From positions 1 to 39,576 of the forward strand of contig CALVJT010000058.1 in NCBI GenBank assembly GCA_944332315.1: 39,576 nt of DNA, written 5' to 3'. Made by a program: the position numbers and the translations under genes. Under the pieces are notes generated by a model. The model had not been told where the DNA came from. It saw nothing but the letters and a program-made list of their open reading frames with translations, and did not search any database. This document shows, one piece after another, positions 38,941 to 39,576 of this stretch (positions within the stretch are counted from its first letter, which is position 1; each line of letters starts with the position of its first letter). The stretch comes from an uncultured Clostridia bacterium. GTDB taxonomy: Bacteria; Bacillota; Clostridia; Christensenellales; UBA1242.

Positions 38941-39501
38941 TTATTCTAAACTATTTATCCATTCGGTAGGTGCCGTAGTAAAAACATCTTGTATCATACT
39001 TTTAGTGGACTGCATAGTATCTACTACAACATTTACATCTACCCCATCTAGATCCGCTTGAGATAAATTGATGTCGACATCAAAATTTTGTACAAGTTCA
39101 AGCGTTTGTCCAACTGCAAACACACCTACATAATAGTAGTAGCCATCTGAACCCAGCATAAACGAATTAGTATCTATATTAGGCGTCACTATAGGGCTAG
39201 CCTCAACCTTAAAACGCAAATAGCAATCTACTAAATTGTCCGTGTTGCTACCACTTTTATCTCTTGCATTTATAACGCGGACATTTTCGTCAATTTGCCC
39301 ACCTGCAAAATTAGTCAAATTCGAAAAAAGTGGCAAATCGTTTACAAATTCGAAATTGGCTTGCCCAACTGTTATAAGCCCCTCCACCTCTTTGCGCTCT
39401 TGATAGTAAGAAACACTTGGCAATACGACATATAGAACCATTACAACAAAAATTGATATGCTTAAAATTGCTATTATTATATTAGCTACTTTTTCACTCA
39501 T
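38941..39501 (-). CDS. Small membrane-anchored protein, TasA/camelysin-like ectodomain
   Basis: This 186-aa protein has one hydrophobic helix at about 6-30 followed by an extracytoplasmic beta-rich domain. The pattern of TNLVDCYLRFKVEAS-type strands (here DNLVDCYLRFKVEA), then DGYYYYVGVFAVGQT (119-133) and a following LVQNFDVDINLS strand is the strand order seen in TasA/camelysin-like SipW-dependent proteins, with YYYY at 121-124. It lacks the classical Cys or LPxTG anchors. It is 284 bp upstream of the 326-aa gene on the same strand; no strong terminator lies between, so co-expression is possible. A SipW-type peptidase, if any, lies outside the window. The ribosome binding site is weak (AAAGGTG). 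Family call is tentative; the coding call is firm. Confidence 0.72.
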   Translation of the reverse strand: MSEKVANIIIAILSISIFVVMVLYVVLPSVSYYQERKEVEGLITVGQANFEFVNDLPLFSNLTNFAGGQIDENVRVINARDKSGSNTDNLVDCYLRFKVEASPIVTPNIDTNSFMLGSDGYYYYVGVFAVGQTLELVQNFDVDINLSQADLDGVDVNVVVDTMQSTKSMIQDVFTTAPTEWINSLE

Positions 39502-39576
39502 ATGTACACCTTTAACTGTATTTTGTGTTATAAAGTTAAAAATATACGCTAAATTTATAATGAGTTGATTAAAAAA

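Overview
The window is a chromosomal segment of a low-GC, Gram-positive-type bacterium with the standard genetic code. It carries the Firmicute-style rpmG-secE-nusG-rplK-rplA cluster, DegV and DUF1836 proteins, AGGAGG ribosome binding sites and textbook TTGACA-N17-TATAAT promoters. Very large GLUG-repeat and BspA-like leucine-rich surface proteins suggest a host-associated, perhaps uncultured, member of the Clostridia. That placement is inference; no rRNA gene is present.

Layout. Positions 1-2270 hold, on the minus strand, the ribosomal/translocase operon rpmG-secE-nusG-rplK-rplA. rplA is cut by the window edge. Two similar stem-loops, before rplK and before rplA, look like L1-binding autoregulatory sites. 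Positions 2325-9105 hold minus-strand housekeeping genes: a short-chain dehydrogenase with palindromes around its promoter, a small XRE regulator, a CtpE-like P-type ATPase, a threonyl-tRNA synthetase without the TGS domain, and a DUF1836 regulator whose promoter is a 22-bp tandem repeat. Positions 9256-10978 hold plus-strand SGNH hydrolase and DegV genes.

From 11.2 kb onward the window is a surface-protein region. On the minus strand it has a membrane-anchored 987-aa GLUG protein, a 737-aa BspA-like leucine-rich lipoprotein, a giant 5957-aa Ig/GLUG lipoprotein that fills 45% of the window and carries an 8-cysteine cluster, and two single-pass proteins with a TasA/camelysin-like look. A plus-strand histidyl-tRNA synthetase gene interrupts the series. 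The three largest surface genes each have a recognisable promoter of their own, and four of the five surface genes (all but the last) have a clear terminator.

The most notable unexplained structure is a family of three nearly identical ~90-bp elements at 11261, 18725 and 37455. They have GATTCTAT terminal inverted repeats, an imperfectly palindromic body and, in two copies, perfect 8-bp flanking duplications. They are non-coding MITE-like insertions. Each lies 13-35 bp beyond the terminator of a surface-protein gene, and part of their right arm resembles the core promoter of the giant gene.
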